Positions 1 through 6,244 of a stretch of DNA of 9,516 nt are shown in pieces. Location: positions 1 through 9,516 of the forward strand of contig CAMWRK010000074.1 in the NCBI GenBank assembly GCA_947176655.1, given 5' to 3'. The position numbers were made by a program, and so were the translations under genes. This DNA comes from an uncultured Prevotellaceae bacterium (GTDB lineage: Bacteria > Bacteroidota > Bacteroidia > Bacteroidales > Bacteroidaceae). The notes beneath the pieces are model-generated. The model did no database searches. It saw nothing but the letters and a program-made list of their open reading frames with translations, and was not told where the DNA came from. Numbering within the stretch: the stretch's first letter is position 1; each line of letters opens with the position of its first letter.

Positions 1-1083
1 CTGGAACAGACGGCTCACACGCTCCTTCTTGCCGGAACGTACATTATATATATATGAGCCGGCTTCAACCTTACCGGAATACACACGGAAGAAAGTCAGG
101 CGTCCGACATAGGGATCGGTAGCAATCTTGAACGCAAGAGCAGAGGTCTTTTCGTCCTCGCTGGGCTTACGATCCTCTTCCTCGCCGGTATCGGGATTGG
201 TTCCGACAATATTGGGAGTATCCAAGGGAGAAGGGAGGAACATGCAGACATAGTCCAGCAATGTCTGAACACCCTTGTTCTTGAATGAAGAACCACAAGT
301 CATGGGAACGAGGTCAAGAGCGATAGTACCCTTACGGATAGCAGCCACGATTTCCTCCTCAGTGATGGATTCGGGATCCTCGAAGTACTTCTCCATTAAG
401 GTCTCGTCAGCCTCAGCGGCCTGTTCCAGAAGCTTTGCACGCCATTCGTCGCACTCGTCCTTGAGGTCGGCAGGAATTTCCTCGACATCATACTCAGCGC
501 CCATGGTCTCATCGTGCCACAGTATGGCTTTCATCTTGATGAGGTCAACAATACCCTTAAAAGTTTCCTCTGCGCCGATGGGCACTGCAACTACAACTGG
601 GTTAGCACCGAGGACATCCTTCATCTGGCGTACAACTTCAAAGAAGTCGGCGCCGGAACGATCCATCTTGTTAACATAACCCATACGGGGCACATTGTAC
701 TTATCGGCCTGACGCCATACGGTCTCTGACTGAGGCTCAACGCCACCTACGGCACAATATGTTGCGACAGCGCCGTCAAGCACACGCAGAGAACGCTCCA
801 CCTCGGCAGTGAAGTCCACATGTCCCGGAGTGTCAATCAAATTGAACTTGTACTTCTTACCATTATAGTTCCAATATGCAGTAGTAGCGGCAGAAGTGAT
901 GGTAATACCTCTTTCCTGTTCCTGCTCCATCCAGTCCATGGTAGCCGCACCCTCGTGAACCTCACCGATTTTGTGCGTCTTACCGGTGTAGAAAAGGATA
1001 CGCTCACTGGTTGTCGTCTTACCGGCATCGATGTGAGCCATGATACCGAAGTTACGCGTCAAATGCAGATCTTGCTTTGCCAT
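1..1083 (-). CDS. fusA: Elongation factor G, N-terminal half (cut by left edge)
   Basis: Translational GTPase that drives tRNA-mRNA translocation on the ribosome and, with ribosome recycling factor, splits post-termination ribosomes. The window holds codons 1-361 without a stop, about half of a typical EF-G of roughly 700 residues. The GTPase motifs are all present: P-loop AHIDAGKT at residues 16-23, switch I RGITITSAA from residue 58, switch II DTPGH at 84-88, and the guanine-specificity motif NKMD at 138-141. The remainder covers the G' insertion and the start of domain II. The ATG at 1083-1081 is chosen because it gives the canonical N-terminus directly before NFGIMAHIDAGKT. It follows rpsG by 28 nt, so it is co-transcribed in the str operon. 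The C-terminal domains III-V lie outside the window. Identification is near certain. Confidence 0.98.
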   Translation of the reverse strand, partial: MAKQDLHLTRNFGIMAHIDAGKTTTSERILFYTGKTHKIGEVHEGAATMDWMEQEQERGITITSAATTAYWNYNGKKYKFNLIDTPGHVDFTAEVERSLRVLDGAVATYCAVGGVEPQSETVWRQADKYNVPRMGYVNKMDRSGADFFEVVRQMKDVLGANPVVVAVPIGAEETFKGIVDLIKMKAILWHDETMGAEYDVEEIPADLKDECDEWRAKLLEQAAEADETLMEKYFEDPESITEEEIVAAIRKGTIALDLVPMTCGSSFKNKGVQTLLDYVCMFLPSPLDTPNIVGTNPDTGEEEDRKPSEDEKTSALAFKIATDPYVGRLTFFRVYSGKVEAGSYIYNVRSGKKERVSRLFQ

Positions 1084-1111
1084 TGTATCTTACGTATTAG
1101 TGATGGATATT

Positions 1112-1588
1112 TTAGAAGCGGAAGTGAGCGAAAGCACGGTTAGCCTCGGCCATACGGTGCATATCTTCCTTACGCTTGAAGGCACCGCCCTGCTCGTTAT
1201 AGGCATCCTGAATTTCGGCAGCCAACTTGTCGGCCATGGTCTTGCCGCCACGCTTGCGGGCAAACAGAATCATGTTCTTCATGCTAACGCTCTCCTTGCG
1301 GTCGGGACGTATCTCCGTGGGAACCTGGAAAGTAGCGCCGCCGATACGACGGCTCTTCACCTCTACCTGGGGAGTAATCTTGTCCAAAGCCTCTTTCCAT
1401 ATCTGTAATGCAGGCTTCTCCTCGCTCTGCATCTTCACTGCAACAATTTCCAGTGCGTTGTAGAAGATACTGTAAGAGATGCTCTTCTTGCCATCATACA
1501 TGAGGTGGTTAACAAACTTTGAAACCTTCACATCGCCGAACTTAGGATCGGGAAGGATAACTCTCTTCTTTGGTTTAGCTTTACGCAT
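1112..1588 (-). CDS. rpsG: 30S ribosomal protein S7
   Basis: Primary 16S rRNA-binding protein that nucleates assembly of the 30S head and lies near the E site and mRNA exit. The 158 residues match the usual length of S7. The family signature runs from about residue 14 to 35 (DPKFGD, then KFVNHLMYDGKK), and the conserved RRIGGATFQVPTEIRP segment is at residues 80-95. The C-terminus, AHFRF, is the normal end in this group, so the gene is complete. The start ATG at 1588 is preceded by an A-rich stretch and has no Shine-Dalgarno motif, as expected for Bacteroidota. It is second in the rpsL-rpsG-fusA operon. In Enterobacteria S7 represses its own operon by binding the rpsL-rpsG gap; whether that happens here is unknown. 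Confidence 0.98.
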   Translation of the reverse strand: MRKAKPKKRVILPDPKFGDVKVSKFVNHLMYDGKKSISYSIFYNALEIVAVKMQSEEKPALQIWKEALDKITPQVEVKSRRIGGATFQVPTEIRPDRKESVSMKNMILFARKRGGKTMADKLAAEIQDAYNEQGGAFKRKEDMHRMAEANRAFAHFRF

Positions 1589-1732
1589 ATTCTTTCTTGT
1601 GTTTTGTGTTCAGGATTGCATCTTGTTCATCTTCTTCAACTCCCGCCGCCGCAGGGTTTACTCAAGGCACTGTCTGCAACACCAAAACTGTTTCTTTGTG
1701 TACTTTTTTTTGATTCTCCGTTCCGTCCGGAC
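1589..1732 (-). other. rpsL-rpsG intercistronic spacer (144 nt)
   Basis: This untranslated spacer lies inside the str operon transcript. Read on the minus strand it begins, right after the rpsL TAG, with the 8-bp palindrome GTCCGGAC (1725-1732). An A8 run (1704-1711) follows, then a GC-rich block (1642-1656) that could fold as a short stem with one bulge. No reading frame longer than six codons starts with ATG in it. It holds no TAnnTTTG promoter and no terminator that would separate rpsL from rpsG. By position it corresponds to the S7 autoregulatory site of Escherichia coli, but I see no clear resemblance in structure. Confidence 0.5.
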
Positions 1733-2116
1733 CTACTTCTTGGCAGCCTTGGGACGCTTTGCGCCGTACTTGGAACGACGCTGTGTGCGGTTGGCCACGC
1801 CGGCGGTATCCAAAGTGCCGCGCACTACGTGGTAACGTACACCGGGCAAATCCTTAACACGACCGCCACGAACGAGAACAATACTGTGTTCCTGGAGGTT
1901 GTGACCCTCGCCGGGGATATAGCAGTTGACCTCTTTGGAGTTTGTCAGACGAACACGTGCTACTTTACGCATAGCTGAGTTAGGCTTTTTAGGCGTTGTC
2001 GTGTAGACACGAACACAGACACCACGACGCTGAGGACAGCAGTCCAAAGCTGGGCTCTTGCTCTTGTCAACCAACGCTGTACGGCCTTTTCTTACCAATT
2101 GTTGAATTGTAGGCAT
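1733..2116 (-). CDS. rpsL: 30S ribosomal protein S12
   Basis: Decoding-centre protein of the small subunit; it contacts the codon-anticodon helix and is the classical streptomycin-resistance locus. The 127 residues are full length for the family. The TTTPKKPNSA motif is at residues 39-48 and the RGGRVKDLPGVRYH motif at 83-96. The lysines at 43 and 88, where streptomycin-resistance changes usually fall, are both the sensitive-type lysine. Asp89, in the loop that RimO methylthiolates in many bacteria, is present. A lysine-rich tail (residues 116-127) ends the protein. It is the first gene of the operon, 73 nt downstream of a good -7 element, with an AT-rich leader and no Shine-Dalgarno sequence. 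The stop is TAG. Confidence 0.98.
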   Translation of the reverse strand: MPTIQQLVRKGRTALVDKSKSPALDCCPQRRGVCVRVYTTTPKKPNSAMRKVARVRLTNSKEVNCYIPGEGHNLQEHSIVLVRGGRVKDLPGVRYHVVRGTLDTAGVANRTQRRSKYGAKRPKAAKK

Positions 2117-2164
2117 TTTTTGTAATTTTTATTTATTAATTATATATGTATATACAATACAGAG

Positions 2165-2179
2165 GGGCACAATATGCCC
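2165..2179 (-). promoter_or_regulatory. Hairpin in the rpsL 5' leader
   Basis: In the predicted leader RNA of rpsL, GGGCA (2179-2175) can pair with TGCCC (2169-2165) around a 5-nt TATTG loop. It sits within about 10-25 nt of the expected 5' end and is the only GC-rich element in an otherwise very AT-rich leader (2117-2160). It has no U-run, so it is not a terminator. It may stabilise the 5' end or be a small protein-binding leader motif; neither is shown by the sequence alone. Confidence 0.45.
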
Positions 2180-2189
2180 ATTCGGTTTG

Positions 2190-2197
2190 CAAAGGTA
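2190..2197 (-). promoter_or_regulatory. Promoter of the str operon (-7 element TACCTTTG)
   Basis: The minus strand reads TACCTTTG, an exact match to the Bacteroidota -7 consensus TAnnTTTG. Transcription should start a few bases downstream, giving a leader of about 65 nt before the rpsL ATG at 2116. About 20 nt upstream there is only a weak -33 region (minus strand ATGTTTTTC, 2220-2212) instead of a clean TTTG. Position in front of a highly expressed operon supports the call. Confidence 0.72.
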
Positions 2198-2593
2198 CAA
2201 TAAAAATCCGAGAAAAACATCATGACGCAGAAATAATTATCAGCTAAACAGAAATTGACTTTGATATTTAACATTAATTCCCCCACTTACTCTTTTACAA
2301 TACACAATGCGTAAACAAAACGGTACATTCAGACAGAAGACAGACCGGTGCAGAGCGACACGCATACATCCCGTTGCGACATGTCGTCTCAGACATTGCC
2401 ACCGTCAAATAATTTTTCTATAGTATTCAGAATTATACCTTAATATTTATATAAGAAAGAAGACTTCATATATAGGCCAATGCAATATAGCTACATGGCC
2501 ATATTATCGCGAGCGTCCAATTCCTTTATTGGCAACATTGACCACATACAGAAAAAAAGCACTGACATTGAGGATGATTACAGCAAAATGTAC
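2198..2593. other. Divergent intergenic region between the rpsL and oxidoreductase promoters
   Basis: About 400 bases separate the two divergent promoters. I find no plausible gene: reading frames entering it from the neighbouring gene lack protein-like composition. The middle (about 2330-2400) is richer in G+C than its AT-rich flanks and contains the palindrome CGACATGTCG with an upstream half-site. Smaller inverted repeats are also present, for example CCAAT/ATTGG (2517-2532). No tRNA, rRNA, terminator with a U-run, or insertion-sequence end is visible. A small RNA cannot be excluded by eye. Confidence 0.5.
2355..2386. repeat. Palindrome CGACATGTCG with a 21-bp-spaced GCGACA half-site
   Basis: CGACATGTCG at 2377-2386 is a perfect 10-bp palindrome. 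The hexamer GCGACA overlapping its left end (2376-2381) also occurs at 2355-2360, exactly 21 bp away, about two helical turns. This arrangement is what a dimeric DNA-binding protein with an extra half-site would use. It is far from both promoters (about 180 bp from rpsL, about 210 bp from the oxidoreductase), and short repeats of this size can arise by chance, so function is only a possibility. Confidence 0.3.
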
Positions 2594-2601
2594 TATCTTT
2601 G
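2594..2601 (+). promoter_or_regulatory. Promoter of the lipoprotein oxidoreductase (-7 element TATCTTTG)
   Basis: TATCTTTG matches the Bacteroidota -7 consensus TAnnTTTG exactly and lies 50 nt before the ATG at 2652, a normal leader length. The nearest TTG that could act as a -33 box is at 2568-2570, with a spacer of 23 nt, slightly longer than the usual 19-21, so the promoter may be weak or assisted. Confidence 0.62.
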
Positions 2602-2651
2602 TAGCGATAGCCATAACGACATATATTCTGACAACATAAACATTAATCATC

Positions 2652-3716
2652 ATGAAGAAATTACTGATTCTTGCCATTCCGGCAATGCTCATGAGCTGCG
2701 GCCCGGAAAAGTACACCATCAACGGCAAAGCCGGAGAAGAAGAAAACGGCAAACAAGTACTGCTGCTGAACAACGAAAACGAGGCCATAGACTCCTGTCT
2801 GGTGGCAGACGGCGCATTCAGCTTTACAGGTAATGTGGACGACCAGACTATATGCACCATAGGGATGGAAGGGACAAAAGCGAACGTTCTTCTGCAAAAC
2901 GGAACCAAAATCACAGTAGACATGAATACGGAACCTCCTACAGTAAGCGACAACGGAGGGCTGAACGACATATACAAGGACATTGCCGACAAAGTGAACA
3001 AGGCCAGCGACGAACTGAACGAAAAAGCCGCCAAAATGATGGCAGAAGGAAAGAACTATCAGGAAATCCACGAGGCACTCGACAATGAACTGGAAGCCAT
3101 GTACGACATTTTCCGCGACGGAATCAGGAAGAACAAGGACAACATAGTCGGTGCACACATTCTGAGCATGGTGGCACGCCAGTTCTATCCGACCGTAGCG
3201 GAGCTTGACTCCGTCATGTCCGAGGTGAAATATGCCACAAGCATAAAAGTTGTCACCGAACTTCGCAAATCGCTCCTGGCTGCCGAAAATACCAAGGAGG
3301 GCAACATGTTTACAGACTTCACTGGGCTGGACATCGAGGGCAACGCCTCAAGCCTCTCCGACCATGTAGGCAAAGGCAAGTACGTCCTTGTGGACTTCTG
3401 GGCATCATGGTGCGGTCCCTGCAAGGCGGAGATTCCCAACCTCATAGAGCTGTACAAACAGTTCAACGGAGAAAACTTCACCGTGCTGGGCGTAAACGTA
3501 TGGGACGAAGAGAGCAAATTCAGGTCCGCCTTGGAGAGCGAGGGCATAGAATATCCGCAGATATTCATACCGCGCGACAACAAGGACAACGCCACTCAGC
3601 TATATGGCATCCACGGCATCCCGCAAATCATACTATTCGGCCCCGACGGCACTATAGTGAAACGCAACCTCCGAGGCGAGGAGATGAAAAACTTTGTGTC
3701 AGAGCAGCTGAAGTAA
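2652..3716 (+). CDS. TlpA-like thiol-disulfide oxidoreductase lipoprotein with DUF4369-like N-terminus
   Basis: Predicted membrane-anchored thioredoxin-fold protein acting in the cell envelope, probably reducing or exchanging disulfides of exported proteins. The 354 residues start with a lipoprotein signal peptide: MKK, a hydrophobic core, and lipobox LMSC with the lipidated cysteine at 16. Residues about 18-100 look like the beta-rich DUF4369 domain that precedes thioredoxin modules in many Bacteroidota proteins. Residues about 103-215 are charged and helical. The thioredoxin module begins near 218, with active site WCGPC at 253-257 and the cis-proline loop GIP at 322-324. Two further cysteines (49, 68) lie in the N-terminal domain. 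It is the only plus-strand gene here, with its own promoter and terminator. The substrate is unknown; homologous proteins are often annotated simply as redoxin or AhpC/TSA family. Confidence 0.92.
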   Translation: MKKLLILAIPAMLMSCGPEKYTINGKAGEEENGKQVLLLNNENEAIDSCLVADGAFSFTGNVDDQTICTIGMEGTKANVLLQNGTKITVDMNTEPPTVSDNGGLNDIYKDIADKVNKASDELNEKAAKMMAEGKNYQEIHEALDNELEAMYDIFRDGIRKNKDNIVGAHILSMVARQFYPTVAELDSVMSEVKYATSIKVVTELRKSLLAAENTKEGNMFTDFTGLDIEGNASSLSDHVGKGKYVLVDFWASWCGPCKAEIPNLIELYKQFNGENFTVLGVNVWDEESKFRSALESEGIEYPQIFIPRDNKDNATQLYGIHGIPQIILFGPDGTIVKRNLRGEEMKNFVSEQLK

Positions 3717-3746
3717 CATAACCAGCCAAAGCACATAGACATCGAT

Positions 3747-3793
3747 AGAGCGGTGCTGCGTTACATGATGCAACGCAACACCGCTCTCGTTTT
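3747..3793 (+). terminator. Strong hairpin terminator between convergent genes
   Basis: AGAGCGGTG (3747-3755) pairs with CACCGCTCT (3779-3787) and TGCGTT (3757-3762) with AACGCA (3772-3777), leaving one C-A mismatch and a 9-nt loop. That makes about 15 base pairs. It starts 30 nt after the oxidoreductase stop and is followed by CGTTTTA, a short U-run. On the minus strand the hairpin is not followed by T's, so it is mainly a plus-strand terminator, although it may also hinder transcripts leaving the yqeY-like gene. Confidence 0.8.
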
Positions 3794-3816
3794 ATGTCAT
3801 GACACTAAAGACTACC

Positions 3817-4263
3817 CTATCCCAGCAATTCCTTGACCTTGGCGGAAATTGCCTTGCCATCGGCACGACCAGCCAAACGTTTTGAGGCCACGCCCATGAC
3901 CTTGCCCATCTCCTTGGCACAGGTGGCACCGGTCTCGGCGATGATGGCACGCAGTTCTGTCTCCAGTTCCTCAACGGTAAGAGCCTTGGGCATATAAGCC
4001 TCAAGAGCTGCGACCTGCCCCATCTCTTCCTCTGCCAAGTCGGTGCGGTTCTTTTCCACGTAGAGAGCAGCCGTATCGCGTCCCTGCTTTATCAGTTTGG
4101 AAAGAATCTTCAGAGCTTGCTCGTCGGAGAGTTCGGCATCGGCTCCTGGAGCCGTCAGTGCCTCAAGAAAATACTTCTTGGCATTGCGCAATGCCATAAG
4201 ACGAACCTTGTCCTTGGCCTTCATGGCCTGAATAATGTCATTGCTTATCTGTTCAAACAACAT
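3817..4263 (-). CDS. yqeY: GatB/YqeY-family protein
   Basis: Small cytosolic protein (148 residues, the normal length) of the family that shares its fold with the tRNA-binding C-terminal domain of the GatB amidotransferase subunit. Its exact role is unresolved; tRNA-related functions have been proposed. The N-terminal half is helical and charged (residues 1-80). Typical features are the LRNAKKYF segment at about 25-32, EAYMPK at 88-93, and the C-terminal GKVMGVASKRLAGRADGK stretch at about 119-136, which matches the family's conserved tail. The ATG at 4263 follows an A/T-rich leader and lies 36 nt downstream of a near-perfect promoter, so it is a separate transcription unit from the MATE gene upstream. 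It converges on the oxidoreductase gene. Stop is TAG. Confidence 0.93.
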   Translation of the reverse strand: MLFEQISNDIIQAMKAKDKVRLMALRNAKKYFLEALTAPGADAELSDEQALKILSKLIKQGRDTAALYVEKNRTDLAEEEMGQVAALEAYMPKALTVEELETELRAIIAETGATCAKEMGKVMGVASKRLAGRADGKAISAKVKELLG

Positions 4264-4299
4264 AGTGATTATGATTTTAGATTAATAATTTGCTTTGTA

Positions 4300-4331
4300 C
4301 AAAATTACCCATTTTACGCAACACAGCCAAA
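4300..4331 (-). promoter_or_regulatory. Promoter of the GatB/YqeY gene (TTTG, 20-nt spacer, TAATTTTG)
   Basis: On the minus strand the -33 box TTTG (4331-4328) and the -7 box TAATTTTG (4307-4300) are separated by exactly 20 nt, the ideal Bacteroidota sigma-ABfr arrangement. The predicted leader is about 30 nt. This is the best promoter in the window. Its -33 box lies inside the loop of the inverted repeat at 4320-4346. Confidence 0.82.
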
Positions 4332-4346
4332 GGTTTACGCTGTGTT
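4320..4346. repeat. Inverted repeat around the -33 box of the GatB/YqeY promoter
   Basis: AACACAGC (4320-4327) and GCTGTGTT (4339-4346) form a perfect 8-bp inverted repeat with an 11-bp spacer that contains the -33 TTTG. The heptamer TTTACGC is also directly repeated at 4313-4319 and 4334-4340, 21 bp apart. Two readings are possible: an operator for a dimeric regulator of the downstream gene, or the RNA stem ending the upstream MATE transcript. The second is weaker because no U-run follows the stem in the minus-strand direction. Confidence 0.5.
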
Positions 4347-4395
4347 CTATGAATCTGTACCGTATTTTTCCTTAGACGGCAGCTCTAAACACACC

Positions 4396-5757
4396 TTAAA
4401 TGAAAATCCTACTCCGAAAGAAAGTCTGTATCAGTCCCCGGCAGGCAAGATAAGCCAGGAAGGACACCCACAGGCCATGATTGCCCCATACAGGTATAAG
4501 ACTGTAATATCCGGCCAGAAAGACCAGCATGCTCAGAGCCATGGACAAGAGCATAAGGCGTGTTGCCGCGACACCGGTGTATATTCCGTCCCACAGAAAG
4601 GAGGCCACGCCACACAATGGAAGAAGCAAAGTCCAATGGTAGTAGGAGGAGACAGCTACAAGAACCGAGGCATCGTCGGTAAGCAGAGCGACGAAGTCCT
4701 CCCCGGCACAAGCATAGAGAACGACGAAAAGCAGCGATACCACCCCACCCCACAGGAAAAGACGGCGAACTACGGTGGAACAGCCTACACGGTCGGCAGT
4801 TCCAAAAGCCTTGCCGGCCAACGCCTCTCCTGCATAGGCAAAACCGTCCATAAAGAAACTGAAGAACGTGAACAGTTGCATGAGCAATGTGTTGACCGCC
4901 AGTTCCACACTGCCCTGCGAGGCTCCAGCCGCGACGAACATGAAATGCACGACGACAAGACACAGCGTACGCAGAAAAAGCGAGACATTGTGCCGGTTGG
5001 CCTCTGTATCGGGGGTAATTGCAAGACGCAACAGTGCCACGAAAGACGGCAGGCCGGGACGGCCTTTCCTTAAAATATGCCCATAATTCCGCACACACAG
5101 CAACATTGCCGTCAGGAATGCCACCCACAAAGCCAGCAGAGTGCCAAGAGCGATACCCTCGATACGCATACCAAGGACAAAGACAAAAAAGAGGCTGCAC
5201 AATATATTCAGCAGATTCTGCAATATGGCGACATACATTGGGATGCGCGAATTCTGCATACCTATGTACCAACCGTTAAGGACATAAAGCCCGAGAACCG
5301 GAACTGCACCAAATATACATATATTATAATATGTGCGCGCGAGGGTGGCCACCACAACATCCGGCGCGATGTACCACAAGGCGGCATCGCGCACCAATGG
5401 CGAAAACAACATCAGCGCCATGGCAAGGACAACTGCCAACGACATACCGCGTGCAAGAGACAATACCAATGCGGCCGTATCACGTCTCCCGAATGCCCTG
5501 GCTGTCTCGCCACCGGTTTCCATTCTCAGAAACGAAAACACCCAATATATGATATTGAACATCATGCCGCCGACAGCAATGCCGCCGACATAGGACGATG
5601 GAGACAATGCTGCTGCTGTGTCATCAGCGGCAGCCTGTGACATGTGACCGGTAACGGAGACATCGGCCAGACCAAGCAACGGAACAGTTATGTTGCTAAC
5701 GATGCTCGGCAGGGCGATACTCAGTATACGTCTGTCAGTAAGGGATAGCAACGCCAT
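4396..5757 (-). CDS. MATE-family efflux transporter, DinF-like
   Basis: Inner-membrane antiporter of the multidrug and toxic compound extrusion family; members use a Na+ or H+ gradient to export cationic drugs or metabolites. The 453 residues are close to the family norm and strongly hydrophobic, consistent with about 12 membrane helices in two bundles. DinF-branch landmarks are visible: SNITVPLLGLADVSVTGH (21-38), the GGIAVGGMMFNIIYW helix from 58, FMDGFAYAGEALAGKAFG (302-319) and WDGIYTGVAATR (389-400). The loop after the first helix carries an extra Ala/Asp/Ser-rich stretch (about residues 39-54). The start is the ATG at 5757-5755, which shares one base with the thioesterase stop (TGATG); a TTG one codon earlier is in frame but less likely. 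No Shine-Dalgarno motif is seen, so translation is probably coupled. No strong terminator follows. Substrate unknown. Confidence 0.93.
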   Translation of the reverse strand: MALLSLTDRRILSIALPSIVSNITVPLLGLADVSVTGHMSQAAADDTAAALSPSSYVGGIAVGGMMFNIIYWVFSFLRMETGGETARAFGRRDTAALVLSLARGMSLAVVLAMALMLFSPLVRDAALWYIAPDVVVATLARTYYNICIFGAVPVLGLYVLNGWYIGMQNSRIPMYVAILQNLLNILCSLFFVFVLGMRIEGIALGTLLALWVAFLTAMLLCVRNYGHILRKGRPGLPSFVALLRLAITPDTEANRHNVSLFLRTLCLVVVHFMFVAAGASQGSVELAVNTLLMQLFTFFSFFMDGFAYAGEALAGKAFGTADRVGCSTVVRRLFLWGGVVSLLFVVLYACAGEDFVALLTDDASVLVAVSSYYHWTLLLPLCGVASFLWDGIYTGVAATRLMLLSMALSMLVFLAGYYSLIPVWGNHGLWVSFLAYLACRGLIQTFFRSRIFI

Positions 5758-6182
5758 CAATCAAACAGTTTCACATCCAGCTCCGGACACGATGTAAGGA
5801 GACTCCCATCCTGTACACATACAGTATCAACCCGGGCTTTCAGACAAAGCTTTGCATCGGCCGCCCGATATATATCCTGCATGAAAACGTATCGTACATT
5901 CTCTTTCTTGACAGTCAGACGGCAGATGAACTCGTCACCACTACGCAATGGCGTCTTGAACTCCATCTTTATACGTGCCACCACTGCATCAATGCCACGT
6001 GCGTGCATATCGGCAAAACTTATTCCGCGCTCAAGTAGAAACTCGTGACGGGCATGTTCGAGATAATGCTGGTAATTGGCATTATTGACAATACCCTGCA
6101 GGTCGCACTCATAGTCGCGAACCTTCATTCTTAATTCGTGCATAACTATTATTGGATTATGCTGCAAGACTGCAGATTCCAT
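5757..6182 (-). CDS. Acyl-CoA thioesterase, 4HBT (hot-dog fold) family
   Basis: Cytosolic single-domain thioesterase that hydrolyses acyl-CoA (or aryl-CoA) thioesters; it resembles the YbgC/4-hydroxybenzoyl-CoA thioesterase branch. Residues 22-45 carry the family signature, RDYECDLQG then VNNANYQHYLEHAR, with the presumed catalytic aspartate at 27. The core continues through KMEFKTPLRSGDEF (about 72-85) and a C-terminal strand. The ATG at 6182 gives 141 residues; an ATG at 6143 (residue 14) would give 128 residues and an N-terminus closer to typical homologs, so the true start may be internal. The stop overlaps the start of the MATE gene by one base, so the two form an operon. It begins 18 nt after the rpoC terminator hairpin, and no canonical promoter is visible in between. 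Physiological substrate unknown. Confidence 0.9.
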   Translation of the reverse strand: MESAVLQHNPIIVMHELRMKVRDYECDLQGIVNNANYQHYLEHARHEFLLERGISFADMHARGIDAVVARIKMEFKTPLRSGDEFICRLTVKKENVRYVFMQDIYRAADAKLCLKARVDTVCVQDGSLLTSCPELDVKLFD

Positions 6183-6200
6183 TCATTTGTACATACATAG

Positions 6201-6244
6201 AAAAACGCTCTGCCGGAACTGTCAGATTCAGGCAAAGCGTTTTT
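6201..6244 (-). terminator. Intrinsic terminator of the rpoBC operon
   Basis: On the minus strand AAAAACGCTTTGCC (6244-6231) pairs with GGCAGAGCGTTTTT (6214-6201), 14 base pairs including one G-U, around a 16-nt loop that can itself form a 3-bp GAA/TTC stem. The second arm ends in TTTTT. It begins 23 nt after the rpoC stop. The flanking A and T tracts make it symmetric, but no gene reads into it from the plus strand. Confidence 0.9.

Noticed and set aside
1704..1711. T8 run read as a terminator tail
   Set aside because: On the transcribed (minus) strand it is A8 in the RNA, with no hairpin before it, and rpsG continues downstream.
2480..2833. Plus-strand frame that starts upstream of the oxidoreductase and overlaps its first codons
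   Set aside because: It runs out of frame into the signal peptide region, begins upstream of the -7 promoter element, and has an Arg/Gln-rich, non-protein-like end.
4372..4388. TTAGA/TCTAA stem after the MATE stop as a terminator
   Set aside because: Only five AT-rich pairs, and although AAAAA follows on the minus strand there is no U-run.
4117..5640. Long open frames on the plus strand opposite the MATE gene (4117-5073 and 5077-5640), and a second minus-strand frame at 4409-5272
   Set aside because: Their translations are low-complexity and rich in Gln, His, Arg and Cys, with no family resemblance, while the MATE frame is full length and well conserved. They are by-products of its codon usage.
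5758..5760. TTG start for the MATE gene
   Set aside because: The ATG immediately after it overlaps the upstream stop as TGATG and is the more usual start; the TTG adds one residue only.
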